DNA of 64,000 nt from Sutterella sp047777475 (GCA_047777475.1 JBKEET010000003.1:310001-374000); one strand, 5' to 3'; counted from the first letter of the stretch, positions 43,295 through 51,309 are shown. Made by a program: numbers and translations. The notes: generated from the sequence alone by a model not told the origin.

Positions 43295-43408
43295 ATGAAG
43301 GTTAACGCATCGGTTAAAAAGATGTGCAGCAAGTGCAAGATCGTTAGGCGCAAAGGCGTGGTGCGCGTGATCTGCTCGAACCCGCGTCATAAGCAGCGTC
43401 AAGGCTAA
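43295..43408 (+). CDS. rpmJ: 50S ribosomal protein L36 (zinc form)
   Basis: 37 residues: MKVNASVKKMCSKCKIVRRK then GVVRVICSNPRHKQRQG. The four zinc ligands (Cys11, Cys14, Cys27, His32) are all present, so this is the C+ paralog. GGAG ribosome site at about 43285. Ten nt before rpsM, and too short for most gene finders. Confidence 0.95.
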   Translation: MKVNASVKKMCSKCKIVRRKGVVRVICSNPRHKQRQG

Positions 43409-43418
43409 GAGGTAAAAA

Positions 43419-43784
43419 ATGGCTCGTATCGCCGGTATTAATATCCCGCCGCAGCAGCACGCCGAAATCGGTCTGACCGCCATTTATGGCATCGGCCGTG
43501 CCCGTGCCCGCGAAATTCTTACGAATTGCGGCATTGATTTTTCCAAGAAGGTCCAGGATCTGACGGACGCGGAGCTTGAGAAGATCCGCGACGCGGTCAG
43601 CAAGATCACGGTTGAAGGCGACCTGCGTCGCGAAGTTCAGCTGTCGATCAAGCGCCTCATCGATCTCGGCACCTATCGTGGCATGCGTCACCGCAAGGGT
43701 CTTCCCGTCCGCGGCCAGCGCACTCGTACGAACGCTCGTACGCGCAAGGGCCCGCGCAAGGTCGGTGTCACGCTCAAGAAGTAA
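43419..43784 (+). CDS. rpsM: 30S ribosomal protein S13
   Basis: 121 residues, MARIAGINIPPQQHAEIGLT and the basic C-terminal tail (RTRTNARTRKGPRKVG) that reaches the tRNAs. Head of the alpha cluster with rpmJ. Confidence 0.97.
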   Translation: MARIAGINIPPQQHAEIGLTAIYGIGRARAREILTNCGIDFSKKVQDLTDAELEKIRDAVSKITVEGDLRREVQLSIKRLIDLGTYRGMRHRKGLPVRGQRTRTNARTRKGPRKVGVTLKK

Positions 43785-43797
43785 TTAAAGGTTAAGT

Positions 43798-44208
43798 ATG
43801 GCTGGCAATGTTAAGCAGCAGGCTGCGACGCAGCAGCGTGCTCGTAAAAAAGTCAAGAAGGTCGTGACGGAGGGCGTCGCCCACATTCACGCTTCCTTCA
43901 ACAACACGATCGTTTCGATTACTGACCGCCAGGGCAACGTCATTGCGGCGTCCTCCTCCGGCGCTCAGGGCTTCAAGGGCTCCCGCAAGTCCACCCCGTT
44001 CGCCGCTCAGGTGGCGGCCGACGTGGCCGGCAAGGCTGCTCTCGAGTACGGTCTCAAGAACGTTGAAGTTCAGATCTGGGGCCCGGGCCCCGGCCGCGAA
44101 TCTTCCGTCCGCGCCCTCAATGCGCTCGGCATCCGCGTGACGTCCATCAAGGACGTGACGCCGATCCCGCACAACGGTGTGCGTCCGTCGAAGCGCCGTC
44201 GCGTCTGA
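43798..44208 (+). CDS. rpsK: 30S ribosomal protein S11
   Basis: 136 residues. The conserved HIHASFNNTIVSITDRQGN and the C-terminal DVTPIPHNGVRPSKRRRV are diagnostic. Platform protein near the E site. Followed by a 105-nt gap before rpsD. Confidence 0.97.
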   Translation: MAGNVKQQAATQQRARKKVKKVVTEGVAHIHASFNNTIVSITDRQGNVIAASSSGAQGFKGSRKSTPFAAQVAADVAGKAALEYGLKNVEVQIWGPGPGRESSVRALNALGIRVTSIKDVTPIPHNGVRPSKRRRV

Positions 44209-44313
44209 TCCGACACTTTTTCCAATTTCTTTACTATCCCGTGTCCACATGCAATCACTGAGGCACGTGGACTGAATGTAGTCAAATCTACAGGATAAGA
44301 GAGGCATTTTTAA

Positions 44314-44940
44314 ATGGCACGATATCTCGGTCCTAAGCTCAAGCTTTCGCGTCGCGAAGGTGTTGATCTTAATTTGAAGAGCGCCCGTCGTTCGTTTGAT
44401 TCCAAGGTCAAGGACGTCGGTTCCAAGCCGGGCCAGCACGGTAAGATTTCCGGAGCCCGCATGTCCGACTACGGCACCCAGATGCGCGAAGCGCAGAAGG
44501 TGAAGCGTCTGTACGGTGTGCTCGAGCGTCAGTTCCGCCGCTATTTCGCTGCGGCTGAGCGCCTTAACGGCAATACCGGTGAAAACCTCCTGGGACTCCT
44601 TGAGTCCCGCCTTGACAACGTGGTTTACCGCATGGGCTTCGGCTCCACGCGCGCGGAAGCCCGTCAGGTTGTTTCTCACGGTGCGATCCTCGTCAACGGC
44701 AAGAAGGTGAATATTCCTTCTTATCACGTCAAGCCGGGTGACGTCATCTCCGTCCGTGAAAAGGCCCAGAAGCAGGCTCGCATCACTGAAGCGCTTGATC
44801 TCGCTCAGCAGAACGGCTTCCCGGGCTGGGTCAGCGTCGATCCGAAGAAGTTCGAGGGCACGTTCAAGAACGTTCCCGCCCGCGATGAGATCGCTTACGA
44901 GATCAACGAAGCGCTCATCGTCGAACGCTACTCCCGCTGA
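44314..44940 (+). CDS. rpsD: 30S ribosomal protein S4 (zinc-free form)
   Basis: 208 residues. The N-terminus MARYLGPKLKLSRREGVDLN lacks the zinc cysteines. The S4 RNA-binding domain is at about 97-160 (RLDNVVYRMGFGSTRAEAR). It initiates 30S assembly and in E. coli represses the alpha operon. A GTCCAC/GTGGAC hairpin sits in the upstream gap (near 44240-44272). Confidence 0.97.
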   Translation: MARYLGPKLKLSRREGVDLNLKSARRSFDSKVKDVGSKPGQHGKISGARMSDYGTQMREAQKVKRLYGVLERQFRRYFAAAERLNGNTGENLLGLLESRLDNVVYRMGFGSTRAEARQVVSHGAILVNGKKVNIPSYHVKPGDVISVREKAQKQARITEALDLAQQNGFPGWVSVDPKKFEGTFKNVPARDEIAYEINEALIVERYSR

Positions 44941-44951
44941 TTCACGGAATC

Positions 44952-45041
44952 CTCCGCTTCGCTCAGGCTGTGTAGTGCGCAGCCGAAAGCGGAGCGGCAT
45001 GGCAGGAAATACGGAAACGCGGTCACGCCAGTGCCGCGTTT
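44952..45041 (+). other. Two stem-loops in the rpsD-rpoA gap
   Basis: The first is CTCCGCTT/AAGCGGAG (44952-44959 with 44987-44994) with an inner GGCTG/CAGCC. The second is AAACGCGG/CCGCGTTT (45015-45022 with 45034-45041), followed by TCGTGCCTTTTT. The second looks like a weak intrinsic terminator, which would uncouple rpoA from the ribosomal genes before it. Confidence 0.55.
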
Positions 45042-45082
45042 TCGTGCCTTTTTCGAAGGCTTCTGTCCCGAATCCTTTTGAG

Positions 45083-45111
45083 CTGAAAGGCTTCAGGACA
45101 GGATTTAAAAT
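45083..45111 (+). promoter_or_regulatory. Candidate rpoA promoter
   Basis: CTGAAA (45083-45088), 17 bp, TAAAAT (45106-45111), downstream of a terminator-like hairpin and 114 nt before rpoA. The -35 is a four of six match. Confidence 0.45.
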
Positions 45112-45225
45112 AGCGCAGCGGCCTCGGCAGGGCCGCCGCCGGCGGAGACTCTCCGCTTTCCCTTCTGCCGATCCCTTATTCCTCCGTGGGCTTAACGCGC
45201 CTGCGGGAATGTCAAAGGATATTCA

Positions 45226-46223
45226 ATGGCTAATACCGCTCTTCTCAAGCCGACTTCGATCGAAGTGCAGGCCGACGAATCCAATCCCAACCGTGCCGTC
45301 ATCACGCTCGAGCCGTTCGAGCGCGGCTACGGCCACACCCTCGGCAATGCGCTGCGCCGCATCCTCCTGAGCTCCATGATCGGCTATGCGCCGACCGAAG
45401 CGCAGATCACCGGCGTCGTGCACGAGTACTCGCAGATCGACGGCGTCCTCGAGGACGTCGTTGACATCCTGCTCAACCTCAAGGGCGTGGTCTTCAAGCT
45501 CGAGGGCCGCGACGAAGTCACCGTCATGCTCCGCAAGGAAGGCGACGGCGTTGTGACGGCCGCCGACTTCGACCTGCCGCACGACGTGACGATCCTCAAT
45601 CCGGATCACGTGATCGCCCATCTCTCGGGCGGCCGCCTCGAGATGCAGGTCAAGATCGAAAAGGGCCGCGGCTACCAGCCCGGCGACATGCGCGCCTTCC
45701 GCGACGACTACTCCAAGTCGACGATCGGCCGCATCATCATGGACGCTTCGTTCTCGCCGATCCTCCGCGTGGCCTACCAGGTCTCCGAAGCCCGCGTCGC
45801 GCAGCGCACCGACCTCGACAAGCTCGAGCTCACGATTGAGACCAACGGCGCCGTGACGCCGGAAGATGCCCTGCGCGAAGCCGTGCGCATCCTCCAGGAC
45901 CAGCTCGCCGTGTTCGGCTCCATCCATCCGGATGCCGGCGCCGAAGACGAGAAGGGCGCGGACGACAAGCCCACGCCGCCGCCGCTCGATCCGATCCTGC
46001 TGCGCCCGGTCGACGATCTCGAGCTCACGGTTCGTTCCGCCAACTGCCTCAAGGCCGAGAACATTTACTACATCGGCGATCTGATCCAGCGCACGGAAAC
46101 GAGCTGCTCAAGACGCCGAACCTCGGCCGCAAGTCGCTCAACGAAATCAAGGAAGTGCTCGCCGCTCACGGCCTGACGCTCGGCTCCCGCCTCGAGAACT
46201 GGCCGCCTGCCCAGGAGCACTGA
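45226..46223 (+). CDS. rpoA: RNA polymerase alpha subunit, with one frameshift
   Basis: The frame from ATG 45226 encodes the alpha NTD (dimerisation; EPFERGYGHTLGNALRRILL) and most of the CTD. It breaks inside the CTD after GDLIQRTE at 46097-46099 and would stop at 46176. The expected CTD end (ELLKTPNLGRKSLNEIKEVL to WPPAQEH, stop 46221-46223) is in another frame. One missing A explains it: GAA-AC-GAG should be GAA-AAC-GAG. Joined length is about 332 residues, normal. As written, the second half of the UP-element and activator-binding surface is lost. Error is the likeliest cause. Confidence 0.95.
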
Positions 46224-46269
46224 TTCCGGTGTTTGCAGCACGGGGCGCCGCGATAACGGCGCTTCGCGC

Positions 46270-46305
46270 TTGCTCCGGGACGCGTGATCGGTTATGATCA
46301 CGCGT
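46270..46305 (+). promoter_or_regulatory. rplQ promoter overlapping a 10-bp palindrome
   Basis: TTGCTC (46270-46275), 17 bp, TATGAT (46293-46298). A perfect inverted repeat ACGCGTGATC-N6-GATCACGCGT (46280-46289 with 46296-46305) covers the spacer and the -10 box. No T run follows, so an operator or a regulatory hairpin in the leader is as plausible as an rpoA terminator. Confidence 0.55.
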
Positions 46306-46417
46306 CTCAGCTTCCACCCGACCGCTTTTTAAAGATAGAAGACACGGGGGAAGCGCTGTCGGCCCGGCCGCACGGCCCGCCGGCATTCTTTTTCAAGACT
46401 TTATAAGGAATACTGAA

Positions 46418-46828
46418 ATGCGTCATCGCAATGGTCTCCGCAAGCTCAACCGCACCAGCGCTCATCGTCTGGCTATGCTCCGCAACATGACGTGCTCGCT
46501 GCTCACGCACGAAGCCATCAAGACCACCCTTCCCAAGGCCAAGGAACTTCGCCGCGTCGTCGAGCCGATGATCACCCTTGCCAAGGTCGACACCCCCGCC
46601 AACCGCCGCCTCGCCTTCAACCGCCTGCGCGACCGCGAGGTTGTCACCAAGCTCTTCAACGAAGTCGGCCCGCGCTTTGCCAAGCGCAACGGCGGCTACA
46701 CCCGCATCCTCAAGATGGGCTTCCGCGTCGGTGACAACGCTCCCCTCGCTTACATGGAGCTCACCGAAAAGGCCGCTCCCGTCGAGGAAGTGAAGGAAGA
46801 GAAGAAGGCTGAAGCCAAGGCCGAATAA
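46418..46828 (+). CDS. rplQ: 50S ribosomal protein L17
   Basis: 136 residues: conserved L17 core (MRHRNGLRKLNRTSAHRLAM) plus a C-terminal Glu/Lys/Ala tail (from about residue 118), about nine residues longer than in E. coli. It lies near the tunnel exit. Last gene of the ribosomal superoperon. Followed by a GCGCCCTTC/GAAGGGCGC hairpin (46837-46862) and then a true terminator. Confidence 0.96.
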   Translation: MRHRNGLRKLNRTSAHRLAMLRNMTCSLLTHEAIKTTLPKAKELRRVVEPMITLAKVDTPANRRLAFNRLRDREVVTKLFNEVGPRFAKRNGGYTRILKMGFRVGDNAPLAYMELTEKAAPVEEVKEEKKAEAKAE

Positions 46829-46876
46829 GCTGCGGCGCGCCCTTCGCTTTGAGGAAGGGCGCCGGCGCTTCTCTTT

Positions 46877-46910
46877 AAGCCCGTTCGGCTGCGCGCCGGC
46901 CGGGCTTTTT
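46877..46910 (+). terminator. rplQ intrinsic terminator
   Basis: Stem AAGCCCG/CGGGCTT (46877-46883 with 46901-46907) with inner TCGGC/GCCGG and a five-T run to 46910. The group IIC intron begins two bases later, the usual target geometry for that intron class. Confidence 0.85.
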
Positions 46911-46912
46911 CG

Positions 46913-47735
46913 GTGTGCTCGGCATGAGCACGATTCAACGGGTGGAAGTCCCGAGTGCAGGAGGTAGCACCAAGCACATAGCCGGAGGCAAGGGTGTCCG
47001 CCGCGAGGCGGGATCTGAAAGAAGCCCGAGGCAAACCATTGGCCTGACGAACAGGAACCGCATGAGGCATACGAAGGTGGATAAGCCTGCCGAACAAGGT
47101 GAAGTCCTAAGCTACACGGAACCCGAGGTGTAAATGCGGCAGGCAGATGATGGGAAGGATCGTGTTCTTACCCGGGGAGGTCTCACGGACGTCAGCCCGC
47201 AGGGCGGACGGAGTAAAGCTTGCCGTGAGAAGTCAGCAGAGGCCGTAGTACTGCCGGGATGGTTGGCAGGAAGGGCCGAAACCAATGGAGGTGATGCCTA
47301 AGGCCACCGAAACGATCATGCAACAGCCGAAAAATCCCCAAGAGGGGTACCGGACGGAAAGTACCGACGGAATCGGGAGGATACGGGCGGGTCGGTGAGG
47401 GATCTGAGGACAGCCGTAGGAGCAACAACATCACAGGCAAACGACAGACGAGATGATTGATCTGGAAACCATACTTGATCGAGCGAACCTGAATCGGGCC
47501 TACAAGGCCGTGGTCTCGAACAAGGGCAGTGCGGGCGATGACGGCATGGAGGTCAGAGACCTCCTTTGACACCTCAAAGCCCGCGGAGCCGATCTGGTGA
47601 AAAGCATCGCAGAGGGGCGGCGCAGGCCGCTCCCCGTCCGTTGTATTGCAATCCAGAGGTAACCGCCCACTACGGAACCGTACGGTGGGTGGTGTGGGAG
47701 GACGGCTCGGGGTGACCCCGAGCCTCCTACCCGAT
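46913..47735 (+). mobile_element. Group IIC intron with internally deleted reverse transcriptase
   Basis: About 823 nt. The 5' end GTGTGCTCGGCATGAGCAC, the domain I segments GGGTGGAAGTCCCGAGTG, GCAAGGGTGTCCG and TTACCCGGGGAGGTCT, and GTGAGAAGTCAGCAGAGG resemble the Oceanobacillus-type IIC ribozyme. Domain V is at 47662-47693: ACCGCCCAC/GTGGGTGGT with a CGC triad, a 2-nt bulge (47683-47684) and a TACG-GAAC-CGTA distal hairpin. Domain VI (GGCTCGGGG/CCCCGAGCC, 47704-47724) ends CCTACCCGAT with a bulged A near 47729. It sits just after the rplQ terminator, as IIC introns do. The maturase ORF is reduced to about 69 codons, so mobility would need a protein supplied in trans. Confidence 0.85.
47453..47662 (+). 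pseudogene. Remnant of group II intron-encoded reverse transcriptase/maturase
   Basis: From ATG 47453 the frame encodes MIDLETILDRANLNRAYKAV then VSNKGSAGDDGMEVRDLL, the typical N-terminus of group II intron RTs. An in-frame TGA (47567-47569, plausibly from CGA Arg) follows. The same frame continues HLKARGADLVKSIAEG and PLPVRCIAIQR and stops at TAA 47660-47662, on the edge of domain V. All catalytic RT blocks and domain X are deleted. A nonfunctional remnant. Confidence 0.85.
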
Positions 47736-47749
47736 TATAAGGAGGCATC

Positions 47750-48136
47750 ATGGAAGGCTTGCGCATCGACAAGTGGCTCTGGGCTGCGCGCTTTTTCAAG
47801 ACGCGCACCCTCGCTCAGGACGCCGTAGAGCTCGGCCGCGTGCTCGTCGGCGGACAGCGCGTCAAGGTCTCGCGCGAGGTGAAGCCCGGCGACACGCTGC
47901 AGATCCGGCGCGGCGACGACGTGCGCACCGTGCGCATCGAGGCGCTGAGCGACGTCCGCGGACCGGCCTCTCAGGCCCAGACGCTCTACCGCGAAACCGA
48001 GGAGAGCGTGCTCACGCGCGCCAAGCGCAAGGAGATCCTCAAGCTCGCCTCGGAGCCCGCCTCGACGATCCGCCACGGCCGTCCCACCAAGCGCGAGGGA
48101 CGGCGCCTGCGCGAGTGGCAGGAGAGCTGGAAGTAG
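47750..48136 (+). CDS. hslR: S4-domain RNA-binding heat shock protein Hsp15
   Basis: 128 residues. The S4 RNA-binding domain occupies about residues 3-65 (LRIDKWLWAARFFKTRTLAQ), followed by a basic C-terminal helix region rich in Arg and Lys. In E. coli Hsp15 rescues stalled 50S subunits that carry nascent chains. Its ribosome site AAGGAGG (47739-47745) lies only a few nt after the intron 3' end, so the intron separates it from any upstream promoter and it may be read from within the intron. Confidence 0.88.
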   Translation: MEGLRIDKWLWAARFFKTRTLAQDAVELGRVLVGGQRVKVSREVKPGDTLQIRRGDDVRTVRIEALSDVRGPASQAQTLYRETEESVLTRAKRKEILKLASEPASTIRHGRPTKREGRRLREWQESWK

Positions 48137-48227
48137 CCGCTTGCTTTCATAAAGGATGCACCTTAAGAACTGCTTCGCAGGCTTTTCTCCTGCGGAGCGG
48201 CCTGTGCTTTGGCAGGCGCAAAGCGCA

Positions 48228-48273
48228 TAAAAAAAGAGAAGCGTTCCCAAAGCGGACGCTTCTCTTTTTTTTT
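48228..48273. terminator. Bidirectional terminator between hslR and hemB
   Basis: Stem AGAGAAGCGT/ACGCTTCTCT (48235-48244 with 48256-48265) with seven or more A on the left and nine T on the right, serving both convergent genes. Confidence 0.9.
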
Positions 48274-48310
48274 CGGCAGCGCGCCCTGCTGCCCGCAGGG
48301 CGCACGCTTA

Positions 48311-49324
48311 TCAGTAGTTGTAGCCTTCCTTGATCCAGCGCGCCACGTCGAGGGCGCAGTAGGTCAGGATGCCGTCGGCGCCGGCGCGCTTGAAGCAGAC
48401 CATCGTTTCGTAGGTGATCTTCTTCTCGTCGATGGCGCCCGCCTGGGCGGCGAACTTCAGCATGGCGTACTCGCCCGAGACGTGGTAGGCGAAGGTCGGC
48501 ATGCCGAACTCCTGCTTGACGCGCCAGAGCACGTCGAGGTAGGGGACGCCCGGCTTGACCATCACCATGTCGGCGCCTTCGGCGATGTCGAGCGCGACCT
48601 CGCGCAGCGCCTCGTTGCCGTTGGCCGGGTCCTGCTGGTAGACGGCCTTGTTGGACTTGCCGAGGTTCGAGGCGGAGCCCACAGCGTCGCGGAACGGGCC
48701 GTAGTAGGAGCTCGCGTACTTGGCCGAGTAAGCCATGATGCGGGTGTTGATGTAGCCCTCCTGCTCGAGGCGCTTGCGGATGACGCCGATGCGGCCGTCC
48801 ATCATGTCGGAGGGCGCGACGACGTCGGCGCCGGCGGCGGCGTCGGCGAGCACCTGCTTGACGAGCATCTCGATCGTCTCGTCGTTGAGGATGTAGCCCG
48901 TCTCGTCGATGAGGCCGTCCTGGCCGGTCGTCGTGTACGGATCAAGCGCGATGTCGCACATGATGCCGAGCTGCGGGTAGGCTTCCTTGACGGCCTTCAC
49001 GGCGCGCGGAATCAGGCCGTCGGGGTTCGCGGCCTCGCGGCCGTCGGGCGTCTTGAGGCCGGCTTCGATGTGCGGGAAGGGCGCGATCATCGGAATGCCG
49101 AGCTCAACGCACTCGCCGGCGACTTTCACGAGCTCGTCGATCGAAAGGCGGTAGACGCCGGGCATCGTCGGCACGGGGTCGCGGCGGTGCGAGCCTTCCT
49201 GAACGAACACCGGGAGAATGAGGTCGTTGGCCGTCACGACGTTCTCGCGCATGAGGCGGCGGGAAAAATCGTCATGGCGCATGCGGCGCATGCGCACCGT
49301 GGGGTAGGAACCGTAAATATTCAT
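48311..49324 (-). CDS. hemB: Delta-aminolevulinic acid dehydratase (porphobilinogen synthase)
   Basis: 337 residues. The two active-site lysines are in MAYSAKYASSYYGPFRDA and MVKPGVPYLD. The metal-site segment reads ALDPYTTTGQDG: Asp in place of the zinc cysteines, so it is a magnesium-type enzyme, but Thr replaces the His usual in DPYT(S/T)HGQDG. It condenses two 5-aminolevulinates to porphobilinogen for haem and sirohaem. Sixty-two nt downstream of engB on the same strand. Confidence 0.95.
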   Translation of the reverse strand: MNIYGSYPTVRMRRMRHDDFSRRLMRENVVTANDLILPVFVQEGSHRRDPVPTMPGVYRLSIDELVKVAGECVELGIPMIAPFPHIEAGLKTPDGREAANPDGLIPRAVKAVKEAYPQLGIMCDIALDPYTTTGQDGLIDETGYILNDETIEMLVKQVLADAAAGADVVAPSDMMDGRIGVIRKRLEQEGYINTRIMAYSAKYASSYYGPFRDAVGSASNLGKSNKAVYQQDPANGNEALREVALDIAEGADMVMVKPGVPYLDVLWRVKQEFGMPTFAYHVSGEYAMLKFAAQAGAIDEKKITYETMVCFKRAGADGILTYCALDVARWIKEGYNY

Positions 49325-49386
49325 TTTGACGTCCTGATCAAAAACGAGATGCTTTCGGGCGGGGGCCCGGAACCTGATAAAAAACT

Positions 49387-50034
49387 TTACGCCGCGGGGC
49401 TTTCGTCAGCATTAAGGCCGTACCAGCCGCAGAGCGTCGCGGCAAGCTCTCCGACGCCCTCGCGCTTCAGACCCGAGAAGAGCTGCACGCTTACGCGCTC
49501 GCCGATCTCGGCGGCGCGCTTTTCGGCGGCCCGCAGCGTCGTGCGGCGGTCCATGTTCCGGAGCTGGTCGGCCTTGTTGAGGAGCCAGAGCATCTTCACT
49601 TCGGGGCGGTTCGCCATGAAGTCGATGAGCCACTCGTCGGTCGGCATGAAGGGGCGCCGGGCGTCCATCACGATCACGAGGCCGGCGAGCGTCGGGCGCT
49701 GCGCGATATAGCCGCCCACGAGGCTTGACCACGTCTTTCGCGTGCTCTCGGTCGCCTTCGCAAAGCCGTAGCCCGGCAGGTCGACGAGGTAGCCGACGTC
49801 GCGGCGCGTGCCTTCGGGCGTTTTTTTCGAGATCGCGAAGAAGTTGACGAGCTGCGTGCGCCCCGGCGTTTTCGAGGCGAAGGCGAGCCGCGTCTTGCGG
49901 GTGAGCACGTTGATCGTCGTCGACTTGCCGGCGTTGGAGCGGCCGGCGAAGGCCACCTCGGGGATGCCGGCGGGCGGCAGCCCCTCGAGCCTGGCGGCGG
50001 AAATGACAAAGCGTGCGGTGTCGAAAATGCTCAC
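49387..50034 (-). CDS. engB: Ribosome biogenesis GTP-binding protein EngB/YsxC
   Basis: 215 residues starting at GTG 50034 (MSIFDTARFVISAARLEGL). The TRAFAC GTPase motifs G1 (GRSNAGKST), G3 (DLPGYGFAK) and G4 (NKADQL) are present. Essential for 50S assembly in several bacteria. It lies between guaC and hemB on the minus strand, downstream of the guaC terminator. Confidence 0.93.
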   Translation of the reverse strand: MSIFDTARFVISAARLEGLPPAGIPEVAFAGRSNAGKSTTINVLTRKTRLAFASKTPGRTQLVNFFAISKKTPEGTRRDVGYLVDLPGYGFAKATESTRKTWSSLVGGYIAQRPTLAGLVIVMDARRPFMPTDEWLIDFMANRPEVKMLWLLNKADQLRNMDRRTTLRAAEKRAAEIGERVSVQLFSGLKREGVGELAATLCGWYGLNADESPAA

Positions 50035-50079
50035 GGGATCCTCAAATCAAAGGGAAAATCTGTCGGTTCGGCCGGTATT

Positions 50080-50117
50080 TTAAAAGAAAAGCGCCCCGCG
50101 GCCGAGACCCGGGGCGC
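50080..50117 (-). terminator. guaC intrinsic terminator
   Basis: Stem GCGCCCC/GGGGCGC (50091-50097 with 50111-50117). Read on the minus strand it is followed by TTTTCTTTTA. Confidence 0.8.
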
Positions 50118-50140
50118 ATCGGGAAGTGCTTTTCGGCTTC

Positions 50141-51187
50141 TCAGTCCTTCGCCTTTCCGAAGACTTCGTTGAGCTGCATCGAGACGCGCACGAACGTCGT
50201 GCGCATCGTGAGCTCCTTCAGGCGGCGGGCGCCGACGTACGTGCAGGCGCTGCGCACGCCCCCGAGGATCGACTGCACGGTGTTCTTCACCGGGCCGCGG
50301 GCGGGGATGAGCACCGTCTTGCCTTCGGCCGCGCGGTAGTCCGCGACGCCGCCGTTCCAGCGGTCCATGGCGCTCTTCGAGCTCATGCCGTAGAAGCGGC
50401 GGAAGGTGCCTTCGGGCGTGGTGACGGTCTCGCCGGCGCATTCGTCGTGGCCGGCGAGCATGCCGCCGAGCATCACGAAGTCGGCGCCGCCGCCGAACGC
50501 CTTGGCGATGTCGCCCGGCACCGTGCAGCCGCCGTCGGCGCAGATGCGCCCGCCGAGGCCGTGCGCTGCGTCGGCGCACTCGATGATGGCGGAGAGCTGC
50601 GGGTAGCCCACGCCCGTCATGCGGCGCGTCGTGCACACCGAGCCCGGGCCGATGCCGACCTTGACGATGTCGGCGCCCGCGAGCAGGAGCTCTTCGGTCA
50701 TGTCGCCCGTGACGACGTTGCCCGCCATGATGACGAGGTCGGGGAAGGCCGCGCGGACCTTCTTCACGAACGAGACGAAGACTTCGGTGTAGCCGTTGGC
50801 GACGTCGATGCAGACGTACTGCACGGCGCCCGGGGCGCGCTTCATCGTCTCGCAGAACTTCTGCCAGTCCGCCTCGCCGATGCCGAGCGAGTAGAAGGCG
50901 GCGGACTTGTTCTTGAGCGAAGAGAAGAATTCGACGTACTGGTCGGTGCTGTAGTGCTTGTCGAGCGCCGTGGAAAGCCCGAACTCGTCGAGCGCGCGGG
51001 CCATCTCGAACGTGCCCGTGGTGTCCATGTTGGCGGCGATGATGGGGATGCCGTGGTAGTGCACGGGCGAGTGCATGAACTTGAACTCGCGCGTGATGTC
51101 CACCTCGCTGCGGCTGGTGAGCGTGGAGCGCTTCGGGCGGATGAGAACGTCTTTGAAATCGAGCTTGACGGTGTTTTCAAGATGCAT
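50141..51187 (-). CDS. guaC: GMP reductase
   Basis: 348 residues from ATG 51187 (MHLENTVKLDFKDVLIRPKR), with AAGGA upstream; the longer frame to 51337 is not family-like. The catalytic Cys lies in GIGPGSVCTTRRMTGVGYPQ. The IMPDH/GMPR barrel signatures NMDTTGTFEMA and DGGCTVPGDIAKAF are present. It deaminates GMP to IMP with NADPH in purine interconversion, and it lacks CBS domains, which separates it from IMP dehydrogenase. The 5' leader holds a terminator-like hairpin. Confidence 0.93.
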   Translation of the reverse strand: MHLENTVKLDFKDVLIRPKRSTLTSRSEVDITREFKFMHSPVHYHGIPIIAANMDTTGTFEMARALDEFGLSTALDKHYSTDQYVEFFSSLKNKSAAFYSLGIGEADWQKFCETMKRAPGAVQYVCIDVANGYTEVFVSFVKKVRAAFPDLVIMAGNVVTGDMTEELLLAGADIVKVGIGPGSVCTTRRMTGVGYPQLSAIIECADAAHGLGGRICADGGCTVPGDIAKAFGGGADFVMLGGMLAGHDECAGETVTTPEGTFRRFYGMSSKSAMDRWNGGVADYRAAEGKTVLIPARGPVKNTVQSILGGVRSACTYVGARRLKELTMRTTFVRVSMQLNEVFGKAKD

Positions 51188-51285
51188 GGCCTGATTCCTT
51201 ATAGAGAGGATCGATTCCGCTTCAGCCGGTGCTAGTGGGGAATCCGCCCGCCCGCAAAGGCCGGACGGGCACAAAAATAAGATGA

Positions 51286-51309
51286 AGGGCCTTCGATAAC
51301 GGAGGCCCT
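51286..51309. promoter_or_regulatory. Hairpin in the guaC 5' leader
   Basis: AGGGCCT/AGGCCCT (51286-51292 with 51303-51309), loop of 10. Read toward guaC (minus) it is followed by CATCTTATTTTTG, so it could be an attenuator. Read on plus it is followed by GATTTTT. No known riboswitch was recognised. The 51188-51345 stretch otherwise holds the guaC promoter, which I could not place. Confidence 0.35.

Noticed and set aside
47567..47569. In-frame TGA in the intron protein read as selenocysteine
   Set aside because: The protein is truncated anyway and no SECIS-like element or selenoprotein context is visible; a point mutation of CGA is more plausible.
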